DNA of 20,586 nucleotides from Bacteroidota bacterium (GCA_023428585.1 JAEYXG010000117.1:1-20586), one strand, 5' to 3'; counted from the stretch's first letter, positions 1 to 7,259 are shown. Translations and numbers: made by a program. The notes: generated from the letters alone by a model not told the origin.

Positions 1-128
1 GAAGTATACTTTTCCTGATCATTCTCATTTTTAGAAGAGAGAGTAGGTGCAGGGTTATTACTTTCACGACAGGAAGCCAGCACTAGACCGGCTGCTAGAA
101 ATGAAAATATTAAACTCCTGATGTTCAT
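1..128 (-). CDS. Lipoprotein, N-terminal fragment (runs off left edge)
   Basis: Only the first 42 codons are inside the window; the gene continues beyond base 1 on the minus strand. It starts at an ATG (bases 126-128). The translation opens with a short basic n-region (MNIR), a hydrophobic stretch (SLIFSFLAAGLVLA) and a lipobox LASC with Cys20. This is followed by a polar Ser/Asn/Pro-rich tether (RESNNPAPT), as expected for a lipidated envelope protein. The mature domain is outside the window, so its function cannot be judged. It is divergent from the small lipoprotein gene at 313. No good TAnnTTTG box was seen upstream; TATATTTC is a near match. The lipoprotein signal is clear; everything else is unknown. 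Confidence 0.7.
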   Translation of the reverse strand, partial: MNIRSLIFSFLAAGLVLASCRESNNPAPTLSSKNENDQEKYT

Positions 129-312
129 CGGAACCTGTTGTAATTCAACTGCTAATTTATGAATAAACACTTTAAAAAGGAAATATATTTATAGCGGCAA
201 AATAGAGTCTGGATAGCTAAATGCTCTTCATGAATAATCATCCTTTTCATTATCTGGGCATTTGCCCTAAATTTATTTTTAAATTTACTATGATTTTAAC
301 CAAACCAATCTT

Positions 313-618
313 ATGAAAAATTCAGTATTGAAGAGTCGGTATGCCTTCATCCTCCTGGTGTTGGTTTTAGCAATCTATGCTACAGGATGTGCCAATAAAG
401 AGGTTGTTACGGAATGCTTGAGTGGTCAAACCTATGGATTCTGGTATGGTCTGTGGCATGGAATCATAGCACCCGTTGATCTTGTACTCATGCTCTTCAG
501 AGATGATATCACAGTATATGCCCCAAACAACAACGGTGCATGGTATGCATTCGGTTTTGTACTTGGTAGCGGAGGCTGGGGATTTTTTGGCGGAAGCAGA
601 GGATGTAAACGCAAGTAA
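313..618 (+). CDS. Small lipoprotein with conserved-looking GxxxGLWHG / NNNGAWY core
   Basis: A 101-aa protein with a basic N-terminus, a hydrophobic segment at residues 11-22 and a probable lipobox ATGC (Cys26). The mature part has two hydrophobic or glycine-rich segments, about 46-62 (GLWHGIIAPVDLVLMLF) and about 78-93 (WYAFGFVLGSGGWGFFG). They flank an acidic and Asn-rich turn (DDITVYAPNNNGAWY), giving a hairpin-like two-segment layout. The core resembles small bacterial proteins of unknown function that I recall with the same GLWHG / VYxxNNxGxWYxFGF pattern; I know no name or function for them. It is transcribed alone and away from the neighbouring lipoprotein gene fragment. Composition and signal peptide argue for a real gene over the antisense or shifted frames here. 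Confidence 0.72.
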   Translation: MKNSVLKSRYAFILLVLVLAIYATGCANKEVVTECLSGQTYGFWYGLWHGIIAPVDLVLMLFRDDITVYAPNNNGAWYAFGFVLGSGGWGFFGGSRGCKRK

Positions 619-716
619 CAGTTGCAGCGTAGTAGGAGATAGGGATGAATTTTATCCCTTTATGCCTTGTCACTCTCGGATGATTTCAATGGGTTCCATT
701 AGGGATTCCTTTTTAT

Positions 717-818
717 CTGCTTCGCCTATACAACACGTTTGCTTAGGGTTTCCTTCGCAGTTTACCCGAAGCAGACCCGTTGAGGTTGTGTTGCAAATAT
801 GGAGCAAAGGCGAAGCAG
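717..818. repeat. Nested inverted-repeat block in intergenic DNA
   Basis: Perfect 11-bp outer arms (ctgcttcgcct at 717-727, aggcgaagcag at 808-818) enclose a second short pair (acaacac 730-736 against gtgttg 788-793) and an inner imperfect pair (tgcttagggttt 740-751 against tttacccgaagca 761-773). The core octamer ctgcttcg/cgaagcag occurs three times (717, 767-774, 811). The arms do not share one centre, so this is a decayed or compound palindrome rather than a single clean hairpin. No U-run follows it. It may be a remnant of an interspersed palindromic repeat. The intergenic stretch 619-868 holds nothing else that I recognise. Confidence 0.5.
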
Positions 819-868
819 TATAAAAGGGAACCTTAACCAATAGTAGTCTAGACAATGCTCCCTTATTC

Positions 869-1342
869 TCATTCAATATATTCCAAATCATCCCACAAGG
901 AATAATCATCTTCTTCAAGACCTTTCAGGTAAACATAAAAGTGGATATTGTTGCCCAAATAATTGGTGAAGGAATATTCAAACCCGAAATCACACTCACA
1001 GTAGCATACACATTCACTCGTGCATGTGTCGCTGATATAAATGTTTACATTTTCTTCGTCAACTACAACTGAGTCTGATAATGATCCGCAGCAATTGTAA
1101 CGCATAAGCACATGTAATAACAAAGTATCATTCTCTATCGTATAATATAGGGAATCGCCAGTGTAATTTACAGTGTTTTTATTTGAGCCCAAACCGGGAT
1201 GAATGAAACATCCGCTATACACTGTTTTGGACAGTTCCACCGAATAAGTATTGTTATTTGTATTAGAATCATTACTTTTTGAACAACCAAGAACTATTAG
1301 TATCAAAGCTGTTGGTATTAAAAGAATTCTTTTTTTAATCAT
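869..1342 (-). CDS. Cysteine-rich lipoprotein of unknown function
   Basis: A 157-aa protein starting at ATG 1342. Basic MIKKR is followed by a hydrophobic segment and a lipobox VLGC (Cys20), then an Asn/Ser-rich tether at about 21-33. The mature domain has Cys at 45, 84, 85, 107, 111, 113, 115 and 117; the last five form the run CTSECVCYCEC followed by DFGFEYSF. The domain is rich in short beta-type stretches and ends with acidic residues (LEEDDYSLWDDLEYIE). An extracytoplasmic, possibly disulfide-bonded or metal-binding beta domain is an inference. Its promoter is one of the best in the window (1466-1496) and implies a leader of about 115 nt. I do not recognise the family with confidence. 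No partner gene is adjacent. Confidence 0.7.
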   Translation of the reverse strand: MIKKRILLIPTALILIVLGCSKSNDSNTNNNTYSVELSKTVYSGCFIHPGLGSNKNTVNYTGDSLYYTIENDTLLLHVLMRYNCCGSLSDSVVVDEENVNIYISDTCTSECVCYCECDFGFEYSFTNYLGNNIHFYVYLKGLEEDDYSLWDDLEYIE

Positions 1343-1465
1343 GGTTTCCGAATCTTGGTTGAATTTCCAGAATACTTCAAGTGCAGTTATAGGACATGTG
1401 TTAATGACTTAATAAAACCAGCCACCGCTGAGCAATCTTGAGTTTCTGTTACGTAAAACATATAG

Positions 1466-1496
1466 CAAATATATATAATAAATGCAACGAATCAAA
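1466..1496 (-). promoter_or_regulatory. Bacteroidota-type promoter for the Cys-rich lipoprotein
   Basis: On the minus strand a -33 TTTG (1493-1496) and a -7 TATATTTG (1466-1473) are separated by 19 bp. This matches the Bacteroidota sigma-ABfr consensus TTTG-N19-21-TAnnTTTG. Transcription would start near 1459, leaving a leader of about 115 nt before the ATG at 1342. Confidence 0.6.
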
Positions 1497-1741
1497 ATAT
1501 TCATTGCCATGGTAATCTCATCTGATTCACTTCATCCCAAAATTAACGACAGAAAAGTGATTCCTTCCTGACATAATAACATCCATTTGTCGTCTTAAGT
1601 CCTTTGCCTGTCCGCTCAAGTCCGGCTGATGTCAGTTCTTGTGTCAGGTATTTGGGCAGACAATATGGCAATAAGCGGACTTTAGAGGACATTTCATATT
1701 TTGGTCCGGTTATGGATTATCACAGGTGCTAACTACTGTCA

Positions 1742-1875
1742 TTATGGCTGTTTTGATACTATTTGATACCATTTGATACCGTTTGATACCTTATGGCAGT
1801 TTTCGTGTCAGTTGTTTTTACTGCCAAAAAACATGACACAGGGTATCAAACGGTATCATTTTACGTTTTTTGGCA
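1742..1875. repeat. Phased 10-bp repeat array (NTTTGATACC) with inverted copies
   Basis: Four directly adjacent 10-mers lie at 1751-1790: ttttgatact, atttgatacc, atttgatacc, gtttgatacc. Two inverted copies, again head to tail, lie at 1842-1861 (ggtatcaaac, ggtatcattt). Thus 1771-1790 and 1842-1861 form 20-bp inverted arms with 18 of 20 matches. A direct repeat TTATGGC(T/A)GTTTT occurs at 1742-1754 and 1791-1803, at the two edges of the direct array. Inside the arms are gtgtca (1805-1810) and tgacac (1834-1839). A perfect 11-bp inverted pair tgccaaaaaac/gttttttggca (1822-1832, 1865-1875) overlaps the right part and competes with ggcagt/actgcc (1795-1800, 1820-1825). The 10-bp period puts the copies on roughly one face of the helix, as in iterons or cooperative operators. 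Confidence 0.75.
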
Positions 1876-2011
1876 CAATTGTCCGAAAATTGATTAGTGT
1901 ATTATGAGTTAGGAGCTGCTGTAATGAAGTAAAGAGTTATTGGTTATTGGTTCAATGTTAGGATCGTGGAAACGATTTTGAACAAATTTGAAGCAAATCC
2001 TGAAAGCGTAT

Positions 2012-2062
2012 AGTTCTTTGACATCTTGAAATTAAATGGCTGTAGCCAATGGGAAATTGGCT
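2012..2062 (+). promoter_or_regulatory. boxA-like motif followed by a short hairpin
   Basis: AGTTCTTTGACATCTTG (2012-2028) resembles the boxA antitermination element found in rRNA leaders, where TTCTTTGA is typical. It is followed by a hairpin with a 7-bp stem agccaat/attggct (2044-2050, 2056-2062) and a 5-base loop. No rRNA or tRNA gene follows within the window; the next gene downstream is the SDR gene in the opposite direction. The resemblance may be chance or a leftover leader. Confidence 0.3.
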
Positions 2063-2106
2063 GTATTGGCAACGTTATAATTCTGTTTTTGGGAGTGTAT
2101 CCTTCT

Positions 2107-2889
2107 TTATCGGTGCAATCTCTTTAAGATAGGATTGGTGAATTCCGTGGGGATAAATCGGAGCGCGAATATCATCAGGTTGTTTTTTATTCCCTGAATG
2201 GCTCTTTTTCTTCCATGCATCATCCGTTTATAGCCGAATTTGGCTACACTCTTTGCAGATGCCGGCCTTAACAGTTTGTTGATCATCGCTTCGGGGGCAC
2301 CGGCTTCAGTGAAGAAGTTGGTTTCAACGGGTCCGGGACTTAGGGTGGTAACTGTTACACCTGTCCCTCTCAGTTCATTGTAAAGGGCATCAGAAAAGGA
2401 GACCACGAATGATTTGGTGGCATAATATACTGACATCAATGGCCCGGGAAGGAATCCGGCGAGGGAAGCTACATTCAGAATGCGACCTTTGCCTGCCTTT
2501 ATGAGATCGGGCAGGAATTCACGGGTAAGATGAGTGAGCGCGGTGATATTGAGCTGTATCATTCGCTCATTCTTTTCCCAATCGGCTTCGGCGAAATAAC
2601 CGGCATCACCGAATCCTGCATTGTTTACCAGAATGTTGATTTTGTAATTGTTACTGCGTATGAATTCAATAAGTTTGAGTCTCTCAGCTTCATGGGCAAG
2701 ATCTGCTGTAAAAGGCACTACCTCTATTTTGAATCGCTTTTGGAGATCGGAAGCAATACTTGATAGCTTCATTTCTGAACGTGCTACTATGATAAGGTTA
2801 TGGCCTTTGGATGCCATGAGGGTTGTTAGTTCATAACCTATGCCTCCTGAAGCGCCGGTAATCAATGCAAATGAGGTTTCTGTTTTCAA
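2107..2889 (-). CDS. Short-chain dehydrogenase/reductase (SDR)
   Basis: A 260-aa NAD(P)-dependent oxidoreductase of the classical SDR family, probably cytosolic. Visible motifs are the dinucleotide-binding TGASGGIG (11-18), Arg37 after the second beta strand (which favours NADPH), D63 in the TADL segment, NNAG (89-92), Asn114, Ser142 and Tyr155-x3-Lys159. The complete catalytic set Asn-Ser-Tyr-Lys is therefore present, followed by the cofactor segment SPGPVETNF. Length and layout match the DltE/YqjQ-like short SDRs, whose substrates are mostly unknown. There is no in-frame ATG before the GxG motif: the frame opens with TTG at 2889 and is stopped 27 nt further upstream. Initiation at TTG is the best reading. 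The gene lies directly behind the terminator of the TonB receptor gene, so it needs its own promoter or read-through; none was identified. Confidence 0.88.
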   Translation of the reverse strand: MKTETSFALITGASGGIGYELTTLMASKGHNLIIVARSEMKLSSIASDLQKRFKIEVVPFTADLAHEAERLKLIEFIRSNNYKINILVNNAGFGDAGYFAEADWEKNERMIQLNITALTHLTREFLPDLIKAGKGRILNVASLAGFLPGPLMSVYYATKSFVVSFSDALYNELRGTGVTVTTLSPGPVETNFFTEAGAPEAMINKLLRPASAKSVAKFGYKRMMHGRKRAIQGIKNNLMIFALRFIPTEFTNPILKRLHR

Positions 2890-2912
2890 CGGACTGGTTA
2901 TTTCAGTATTGA

Positions 2913-2948
2913 ATCAAAAAAGGCCTCAGGTAAGAGGCCTTTTTTGAT
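2913..2948 (-). terminator. Intrinsic terminator of the TonB receptor gene
   Basis: A perfect 15-bp stem (2913-2927 with 2934-2948) around ggcctc/gaggcc with loop aggtaa. It has six A/T pairs on each side, so it carries a U-run on either strand. It lies 19 bp after the stop of the TonB receptor gene and 24 bp before the TTG of the SDR gene. Confidence 0.87.
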
Positions 2949-2966
2949 CAGTACTATGAATTAATA

Positions 2967-5900
2967 CTAGAATGAATAACGTAATCCAATTTGAGCACCC
3001 CAGGTGCTGTATGAATTAAGAACATTATTAAATGAATTGGTTGGGAAGTTTTTACCTGCCTTGTTCAAAGTGTAGGTAGGTTCTCCTTCATCATTGGTTT
3101 TTACATATTTCAGTAGTGTCATATCATAACTTCCTAAAATTTGCTTCTGTTGTAGACCCCAGTTGCTGTTCAGTAAGTTTCCAATATTGAGGACATCAAG
3201 GCTTATTTGCAAGGTGTGCCTGTTATCTCTGCCGAAATCAGTGAAGATATCCTGAAGTATTCTCAGGTCAAAACGGTTTCTCCATGGAAGAAGAGCAGCG
3301 TATCTTTCAGCGTATCCACCTTTATTATCTGACAGATACTTATCCTGTTCAACAAATGCCCAGAAGGCATCACGCTGTTCGTCAGCAGTATTGAGAACAA
3401 TAGTATTACCATCGCCATCTTTACCTGTGATATCAACAAAGTTGATTTCATCATCGTTAGCTGGGATGTACATAAGGTCAGCTGAGTTGCCATCGCCATT
3501 CATGTCGTTTGAATAGATATAAGAAATCCTGCCCTGGTTAGCACCTTCATAATATAACGAAACGGTAGTACCAAGATGATTGATATATTCTTTATGATAT
3601 GAAAGAGCACCAACAATACGGTGAGGAACGGCAAACTGTGAGAAACTTAAGCCCGGGTCGTTCTGGTGACGAACGGTTGGGTTGCTCTGCCATGCAGAGA
3701 AAGCTGCTGATCCTGGGTTTGAACTCAGGTCTTTACCCATAGCATAGGTATATGCCAAAGTTCCGAAGAAGCCTTGGGCAAATGGCTTTGAAATTTGGAA
3801 AGTCAGCATGGTTGCACTTCCACCTTCTGCATTGTCCAATACCATTGCTGAGCTGATGCTGCCATTAACACGGCGTGTAGCACTCAGGAACATAGGACGG
3901 TTATCCACTCCCTGGAAGGTAGTGTCACTGATAGTCTGGTTAGCATTGCGCTGTATGAGAGCATTAATATCCTTGGTATATAAGGCTTCAAAAGTGAAGA
4001 TCATGTTATGGAAAGGAAGCTTGATATCGGTAGCGATGTTGGTTCTCCATACCTGTGGCATTTTGAAATCATCGGCTACTTTTGCTATGGTACCAGGGGC
4101 TTTATCGCCCGGAGTCTTGCTGAAGTTGTCTAAGTGAGCAGTTGGATTCGGATCGAAATAGAGCTCATAAGCTTCAATATCAGCAGCTTTAGTTACTTCT
4201 ACTGTATTCTGCAATACACCACTGTTTGTAGGTTGGTTGGTGAACCATACAAATGGTAGTCGACCGGTAAAGATACCTGTTCCTCCACGTAACTGTAAAG
4301 TGCGGTCACCTTTAACATCCCAGTTGAAGCCTAGACGTGGTGATACCAGTAATTGAGGATCAGGCCATGAACCAACATTCAATGATTCAGGATTGCCATC
4401 CAGGTCATTGAATACGAGGCTATCAGAAACTGCAGAATTCTGAATTAGGTCATCAAGGTAGAAAGGCATTTCAAGTCTGATACCACCGGTTAATTTGAAA
4501 TCATTGGTAACCTGGTATTCATCCTGAGCATAGATACTACCGAATCCGAAATTCAGTTCAGCATAACCGTCACCTGCACCTTCATACGGATAAGTGTAAC
4601 CGTAGGTTGTAGGTAATGCACCGGTCATGAAGTCGTCCATTGATGCGTAGCGGTAATAGCTGGTTCCATAGCGTTTGTAACTGTTACCGAAATAAAGATA
4701 GTCATACGATGCACCCAATGTTATAGTATGCTGACCAAGGAAATAGTTAAAGTTGTTGGTTAAAGTGAGTACATTGTTCTTAACGTCATTTTCAAAGGTA
4801 AAGAGTTCGTATCCAAAACTCATGTAAGGATCACCATCTTTATAGATGTCAACATACGGGAAAATGTCACTGTTACTATTTCTGGTGTCACGGATATTAG
4901 TATAGGTAACAAGGAATTTATTGGCGGCTTTATTGCCAAAAATGGTATTTAATTCACCGGCTATGGAGCTTACTGTATTAAGGAAGCCATAATTGCCATT
5001 TTCAAAGGTCATTGATTTCTCACCTATACGACCGAATGCTGAACGAGTACCGGGAGCACTGGTAGCATTGGTTTCCTGATCGTTGGTTGATTCAACATAA
5101 TTATAACGGATGGTGAATTTATTGCTCTTATTGATATTCCAGTCTAAGCGGCCTAAGAGTTTATAATTCTTTTTCTCAAAATTGCCGAAATCAGTATAAT
5201 TGCCTGCATCATATCCATAAGTGTTTTGCAGGAAATCACGCATGGTTGCCATGTCCTGAACAGTAGTACGTGAGATGTATTTATCTGGATCAGCCTCAAT
5301 GCCATTTTCAGGATCGCTTGGACGCCAGGGAATTCCCGGGTAAGATGATTTTTCATATTCTGCATTGGCAAAGAAGAAGAGTTTATCCTTAATAATCGGA
5401 CCACCGAAACGGGCACCATAGGTATTGGTGTTGTTTTCAGCAATATCAAGAGTATCATGGCGGTCTTCACCAATATACTTGCCAATTAAGTTTTCATTTT
5501 GGAAGAGCATATAGGCTGAACCTCTGAATTTGTTATCACCGCTGCGGGTAACTGCATTGACATTGGCGCCGGTAAAGTTTGACTGGCGGATATCATAAGG
5601 AGCAACGTTAACGCTGATTTCTTCAATAGCATCCAAACTGATGGGCTGCGCATCACCACCCGGTAAGTTCTTTGAACTTAAACCGAAGTTGTTGTTGAAG
5701 TTAGCACCGTCAATGGTTATATTGTTATAACGACCATCTCTTCCGGCAAAGCTGTTTGTCCCACTGGCTTGTGGTGTCAAGCGGGTATAGTCGTTGATAC
5801 TACGGCTAATGGTTGGCATTACTGAAATAGTCTGGTTGTTAAAGTTTGTTGAGGCACCGGTACGGTTGCCATCAAACAGGTCGCTTCTTGAGCTGACTAC

Positions 5901-6284
5901 TTCAACGCCAGAAATTGTGGCTGTTTCTTCAGTAAGAATTGCACTATAACCGAAAGTTTGACCCAGATTGAGGATCACATCGGTTAAAGTAACTGTTTTG
6001 TAGCCAATGTAACTAACTGTGATGGTGTAAGGACCACCTATCCTCATATTGGGGATACGGTAGAAACCTTCTACATCAGTGGTCGTTCCATATTGTGTTC
6101 CTGAAGGAGTGTGGAGCGCAATGACTGTAGCACCGGGGAGGCTTCCGCCGTTGCTTGCAGTTATGCGGCCGTTCATTCCTGCCGTTGTAACCTGTGAAAT
6201 GGCTACTGAGCTGATCATCAGAAACGAAACAACTAGCATTAAATGCTTCATTGCTTTGCTAATGAAATGGTCTTCTTTTCTCAT
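2967..6284 (-). CDS. Oar-like TonB-dependent outer-membrane receptor
   Basis: A 1105-aa outer-membrane protein. A signal peptide ends near AIS|Q (residue 30/31). A carboxypeptidase-regulatory-like beta-sandwich follows (about 35-115, GRITASNGGSLPGATV ... YTITVSYIGYKTV), then a plug region (about 125-250, with SVMPTISRSINDYTRLTP, ITIDGANFNN, and the TGANVNAVTRSG segment). A long beta barrel ends in the aromatic-terminated strand IGLRYSF. Length and order match Oar/OmpA-related TonB-dependent transporters of Bacteroidota. The substrate cannot be inferred. No SusD-like partner or anti-sigma/ECF pair is adjacent. The start is either the ATG at 6284 or the one at 6251 (residue 12), which gives a more typical signal peptide (MKHLMLVVSF). 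A TAAATTTG box at 6411-6418 probably drives it, and a strong terminator closes it, so it appears monocistronic. Confidence 0.93.
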   Translation of the reverse strand: MRKEDHFISKAMKHLMLVVSFLMISSVAISQVTTAGMNGRITASNGGSLPGATVIALHTPSGTQYGTTTDVEGFYRIPNMRIGGPYTITVSYIGYKTVTLTDVILNLGQTFGYSAILTEETATISGVEVVSSRSDLFDGNRTGASTNFNNQTISVMPTISRSINDYTRLTPQASGTNSFAGRDGRYNNITIDGANFNNNFGLSSKNLPGGDAQPISLDAIEEISVNVAPYDIRQSNFTGANVNAVTRSGDNKFRGSAYMLFQNENLIGKYIGEDRHDTLDIAENNTNTYGARFGGPIIKDKLFFFANAEYEKSSYPGIPWRPSDPENGIEADPDKYISRTTVQDMATMRDFLQNTYGYDAGNYTDFGNFEKKNYKLLGRLDWNINKSNKFTIRYNYVESTNDQETNATSAPGTRSAFGRIGEKSMTFENGNYGFLNTVSSIAGELNTIFGNKAANKFLVTYTNIRDTRNSNSDIFPYVDIYKDGDPYMSFGYELFTFENDVKNNVLTLTNNFNYFLGQHTITLGASYDYLYFGNSYKRYGTSYYRYASMDDFMTGALPTTYGYTYPYEGAGDGYAELNFGFGSIYAQDEYQVTNDFKLTGGIRLEMPFYLDDLIQNSAVSDSLVFNDLDGNPESLNVGSWPDPQLLVSPRLGFNWDVKGDRTLQLRGGTGIFTGRLPFVWFTNQPTNSGVLQNTVEVTKAADIEAYELYFDPNPTAHLDNFSKTPGDKAPGTIAKVADDFKMPQVWRTNIATDIKLPFHNMIFTFEALYTKDINALIQRNANQTISDTTFQGVDNRPMFLSATRRVNGSISSAMVLDNAEGGSATMLTFQISKPFAQGFFGTLAYTYAMGKDLSSNPGSAAFSAWQSNPTVRHQNDPGLSFSQFAVPHRIVGALSYHKEYINHLGTTVSLYYEGANQGRISYIYSNDMNGDGNSADLMYIPANDDEINFVDITGKDGDGNTIVLNTADEQRDAFWAFVEQDKYLSDNKGGYAERYAALLPWRNRFDLRILQDIFTDFGRDNRHTLQISLDVLNIGNLLNSNWGLQQKQILGSYDMTLLKYVKTNDEGEPTYTLNKAGKNFPTNSFNNVLNSYSTWGAQIGLRYSF

Positions 6285-6410
6285 TTGATTTGTGGTTAAT
6301 TGGTTGTTAATGTGAATTATTCGATTTTTCTATTTCTCTTTAAGCTAATCAATGTTGTTGACCAAGGTTTATATGTATAATTCCATTGATGGAATACCAT
6401 AAAAGCGCTG

Positions 6411-6418
6411 CAAATTTA
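6411..6418 (-). promoter_or_regulatory. Probable -7 box for the TonB receptor gene
   Basis: TAAATTTG on the minus strand fits TAnnTTTG. The -33 is poor (TTTA at 6440-6443, 21-bp spacer). The predicted leader is about 120 nt. The -33 area overlaps the weak terminator of the upstream peptidase gene. Confidence 0.4.
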
Positions 6419-6440
6419 CGAATGTCATTTATTTATACCT

Positions 6441-6463
6441 AAAACAATAGTTAATTTATTGTT
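6441..6463 (-). terminator. Weak hairpin at the end of the NlpC/P60 gene
   Basis: A 6-bp A/T-rich stem aacaat/attgtt (6443-6448, 6458-6463) with a 9-base loop, followed on the minus strand by a short T-run. It overlaps the TAA stop of the peptidase gene. Low stem stability makes this doubtful. Confidence 0.28.
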
Positions 6464-7238
6464 AACTTTTTGAACTATTAAACCTTTTAATCAACCTTAG
6501 TTTATGTGTGTACTTGCCTAATTCCTTGTTGAAAATGCCCTGGTGATCAATAGGGTCAACTCTTACTTGCCCGCTTGCATGTATGATTGTCCCTTGTGCA
6601 GTGATTATTCCGGTATGTTTGATAACTCCTTCATCATTATCGAAGAAGGCGACATCGCCGGCCTGGGCTTCATCTATCAGGTCGATAAAGTCACCGCTGT
6701 ATTCAGCCTGTTGCCATGCGTCTCTTGGCATATTCATGCCAACCATCTTGAAGGTGATCTGAATCAACCCTGAACAGTCAATGCCAAAAGGGGAACGGCC
6801 TCCCCATAAGTAGGGTGCGCCGATGAATTTCTGTGCTTCACTGAGTATGTTAGCGCCATTGAAGGGCAATGGTTCTGATAAATGACCATGTGCCAGGCGA
6901 TACGGTAGCTTATTGATAATATAATCGTTACCCTTTACCGTGACAATGCTGCCATATGCCAGCGTTATATTTTTGTTGTTGTTTTCAAAGGTGGCAGTAA
7001 TATCATTTATAAGCTTGTGGGGTAATTCATCACCTGTTTCATCAGTTAAGGCAATCAGCTGGTTTGATTCGCACCAGCCAACATAATTGTCATGAAGGGA
7101 AGCAATCTTGTACCAGTCGTCTACAGTATCAAGCAGAGTAACGCGATCACCGAAAAGCAATTGGTTTACCATAGCTGATTTCCCGGAAGGCTCTGACCGT
7201 ACCGGAATCATTGAAAGAAAGCAAACCGCAGATGCCAT
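6462..7238 (-). CDS. NlpC/P60 (C40) peptidase with N-terminal SH3-like region
   Basis: A 258-aa cysteine peptidase probably acting on peptidoglycan-derived peptides (gamma-D-glutamyl-diamino acid bonds, as in YkfC-type enzymes). The N-terminus (residues 8-60, IPVRSEPSGKSAMVNQLLFGD ... WYKI ... VGWCE) is a bacterial SH3-like domain, with a second SH3-type part to about 120. The catalytic domain (about 130-255) shows Cys155 in GIDCSGL, His208 in KHTGII and His220 in IIHASG, so the triad is complete. There is no signal peptide; the start at ATG 7238 fits the family, whose members begin just before the IPVRSEPS segment. This points to cytosolic recycling of muropeptides rather than wall cleavage. 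The gene is divergent from the 7TM-HD gene; a TATATTTG box lies at 7260-7267. Confidence 0.9.
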   Translation of the reverse strand: MASAVCFLSMIPVRSEPSGKSAMVNQLLFGDRVTLLDTVDDWYKIASLHDNYVGWCESNQLIALTDETGDELPHKLINDITATFENNNKNITLAYGSIVTVKGNDYIINKLPYRLAHGHLSEPLPFNGANILSEAQKFIGAPYLWGGRSPFGIDCSGLIQITFKMVGMNMPRDAWQQAEYSGDFIDLIDEAQAGDVAFFDNDEGVIKHTGIITAQGTIIHASGQVRVDPIDHQGIFNKELGKYTHKLRLIKRFNSSKS

Positions 7239-7259
7239 TGTTTAGATTATCGAATGCAA

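Larger units (their letters stand above)
1343..2106. other. 764-bp gene-free region with repeats and hairpins
   Basis: No credible coding frame is present. From left to right it holds the minus-strand promoter and leader of the Cys-rich lipoprotein (to about 1496), inverted repeats around 1610-1682 (gtccgct/agcggac and aagtccg/cggactt), the phased 10-bp repeat array and its inverted copies (1742-1875), a boxA-like motif (2012-2028) and a 7-bp-stem hairpin (2044-2062). The 3' end of the SDR gene lies just beyond. The concentration of inverted and direct repeats suggests a regulatory or replication-type site or a decayed mobile element. That reading is inference. Confidence 0.6.

Noticed and set aside
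476..823. Plus-strand reading frame of 115 codons
   Set aside because: It is a shifted frame over the small lipoprotein gene and the inverted-repeat block; no domain or signal is visible.
670..918. Minus-strand reading frame of 82 codons across the inverted-repeat block
   Set aside because: It starts inside the 3' end of the Cys-rich lipoprotein in another frame, and the sequence looks non-protein-like; the open frame is explained by the repeat.
1751..1861. CRISPR array
   Set aside because: The repeats are only 10 bp and directly adjacent, with no spacers, no leader and no cas genes.
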